NCBI GenBank assembly: GCA_039654915.1
Contig: CM077597.1
Location: forward strand, 89,096,001 to 89,160,000
DNA from: Aquilaria yunnanensis
Lineage: Eukaryota; Streptophyta; Magnoliopsida; Malvales; Thymelaeaceae
Reading direction: 5' to 3'
DNA: 64,000 bases
Numbering within the stretch: position 1 is the first letter of the stretch; the number at the start of each line of letters is the position of its first letter. The position numbers and the translations under genes are program-made. Shown here piece after piece: positions 63,508-64,000 of the stretch. The notes beneath the pieces are model-generated. The model was not told the origin of the DNA. It worked only from the letters and a program-made list of their open reading frames with translations, and searched no databases.

Positions 63508-64000
63508 TGTAACACCCCCATGTCCCACATGGATGAATTGTAAGAAACCTTATGTGGATATATAGGCTTCAATTCCAGAACATAAGCACCTAGCGCTTAT
63601 CATTTTCTAAAGGATAGCCCATGTGGTGTGGGTAGGTGTTCTGTTGATCGGTTCTAGAGTTGGGTCATTTCAGATGGTATCAGAGCTGACCTGGGACCAT
63701 GATGGTGTGACATAGTGGGTATGCACATGTATCGTCTACCGGGATTGATCCTGGATTCGAGAGGCTACTTGGCCAGGGGCTAAGTAGTTCGATTAGAGAG
63801 GTTGCTTGGTCCGGGGAACCAAGTAATCCGATTGACCCCAATGGGGACGTTGGGTACATAAGGGGGGGAGTTTGTAACACCCCCATATCCCATATAGGTG
63901 AATTGTGGGAAGCCTTATGTGGATATATAGGCTCCAATTCCAGAACATAAGCACCTAGCGCTTATCCTTTTCCAAAGGATAGCCTATGTGGTGTGGGCAG
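63508..64000 (+). mobile_element. TRIM retrotransposon, cut by the window end
   Basis: The left LTR runs 63,508-63,672 (165 bp, TGTAACACCCCC...TTTCA). Two bases later comes a primer-binding site TGGTATCAGAGC (63,675-63,686), complementary to initiator methionine tRNA. A 200-bp interior without an ORF ends in a G-rich polypurine tract (ataagggggggag). A second LTR starts at 63,873 and matches the first closely for all 128 visible bases. The size and lack of genes fit TRIM elements. The expected 5-bp target copy gctag on the left agrees with the uninterrupted sequence elsewhere. Confidence 0.9.

Noticed and set aside
63508..64000. Cassandra-type TRIM with a 5S RNA promoter in the LTR
   Set aside because: The LTR begins TGTAACACCCC as in several TRIMs, but I could not find the 5S box sequence (of the type AAGTTAAGCGTGCTTGGGC) in it.

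Overview
The window is nuclear DNA of a flowering plant, almost certainly a eudicot. The coding genes are split by short GT-AG introns, the spacers are very AT-rich, and the proteins are land-plant families (a bHLH iron regulator, a xylan-related galacturonosyltransferase, a plastid DUF1995 protein, a P-body LSM14 protein and PELPK cell-wall proteins). The species cannot be told from the sequence.

The left third (1-22,300) is gene-bearing. It holds an ILR3/bHLH105-type transcription factor (+, 772-3831, five exons), a single-exon chloroplast DUF1995 protein (+, 4444-5433), a complete six-exon GAUT12/IRX8 gene (-, 8549-6077, 534 aa), and a complete eight-coding-exon DCP5/LSM14-type decapping gene (+, 15,875-20,474, 597 aa) with an intron in its 5' UTR. 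In Arabidopsis ILR3 and IRX8 are neighbours (At5g54680 and At5g54690), so this is probably a conserved gene pair. The 5 kb between GAUT12 and DCP5 holds a Stowaway-type MITE, one of two copies of an AT-rich foldback family, and two orphan exons.

The right two thirds (22,300-64,000) was built by duplicating a small secreted-protein gene. Four PELPK copies are present (22,789; 27,602; 57,336; 59,781). Spacer comparison shows the duplicated unit is a dimer: copy1 - spacer S1 (with a 1.9-kb long-TIR Mutator-like element) - copy2 - spacer S2. Copy 3 corresponds to copy 2 and copy 4 to copy 1. Copy 4 is broken by a deletion of about 0.8 kb that fuses its coding sequence to its own 3' flank.

Between copies 2 and 3 lies a 24-kb nest. 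A minisatellite of about 84 bp was split by a hAT transposon (30,082-52,041). The hAT transposase gene was split by a CACTA element (32,359-51,306, target duplication GTA). The transposase gene of that CACTA was split by a second, younger CACTA (34,976-46,085, target duplication ATT). The terminal repeat array of the inner CACTA holds a fragment of an endogenous pararetrovirus (about 43,928-45,353). Downstream of copy 4 are a 2.7-kb solo LTR (60,089-62,791, target duplication AAATT) and a miniature LTR retrotransposon (TRIM, from 63,508 past the window end).

I found no enzymatic pathway or defence system new to science. The most informative content is the layered insertion history, the empty and filled sites that order it, and the in-frame stop/splice-donor motif shared by the two CACTA transposase genes. 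Exon boundaries were read by hand from splice consensus, reading frame and remembered family sequences. No alignment or database search was run.
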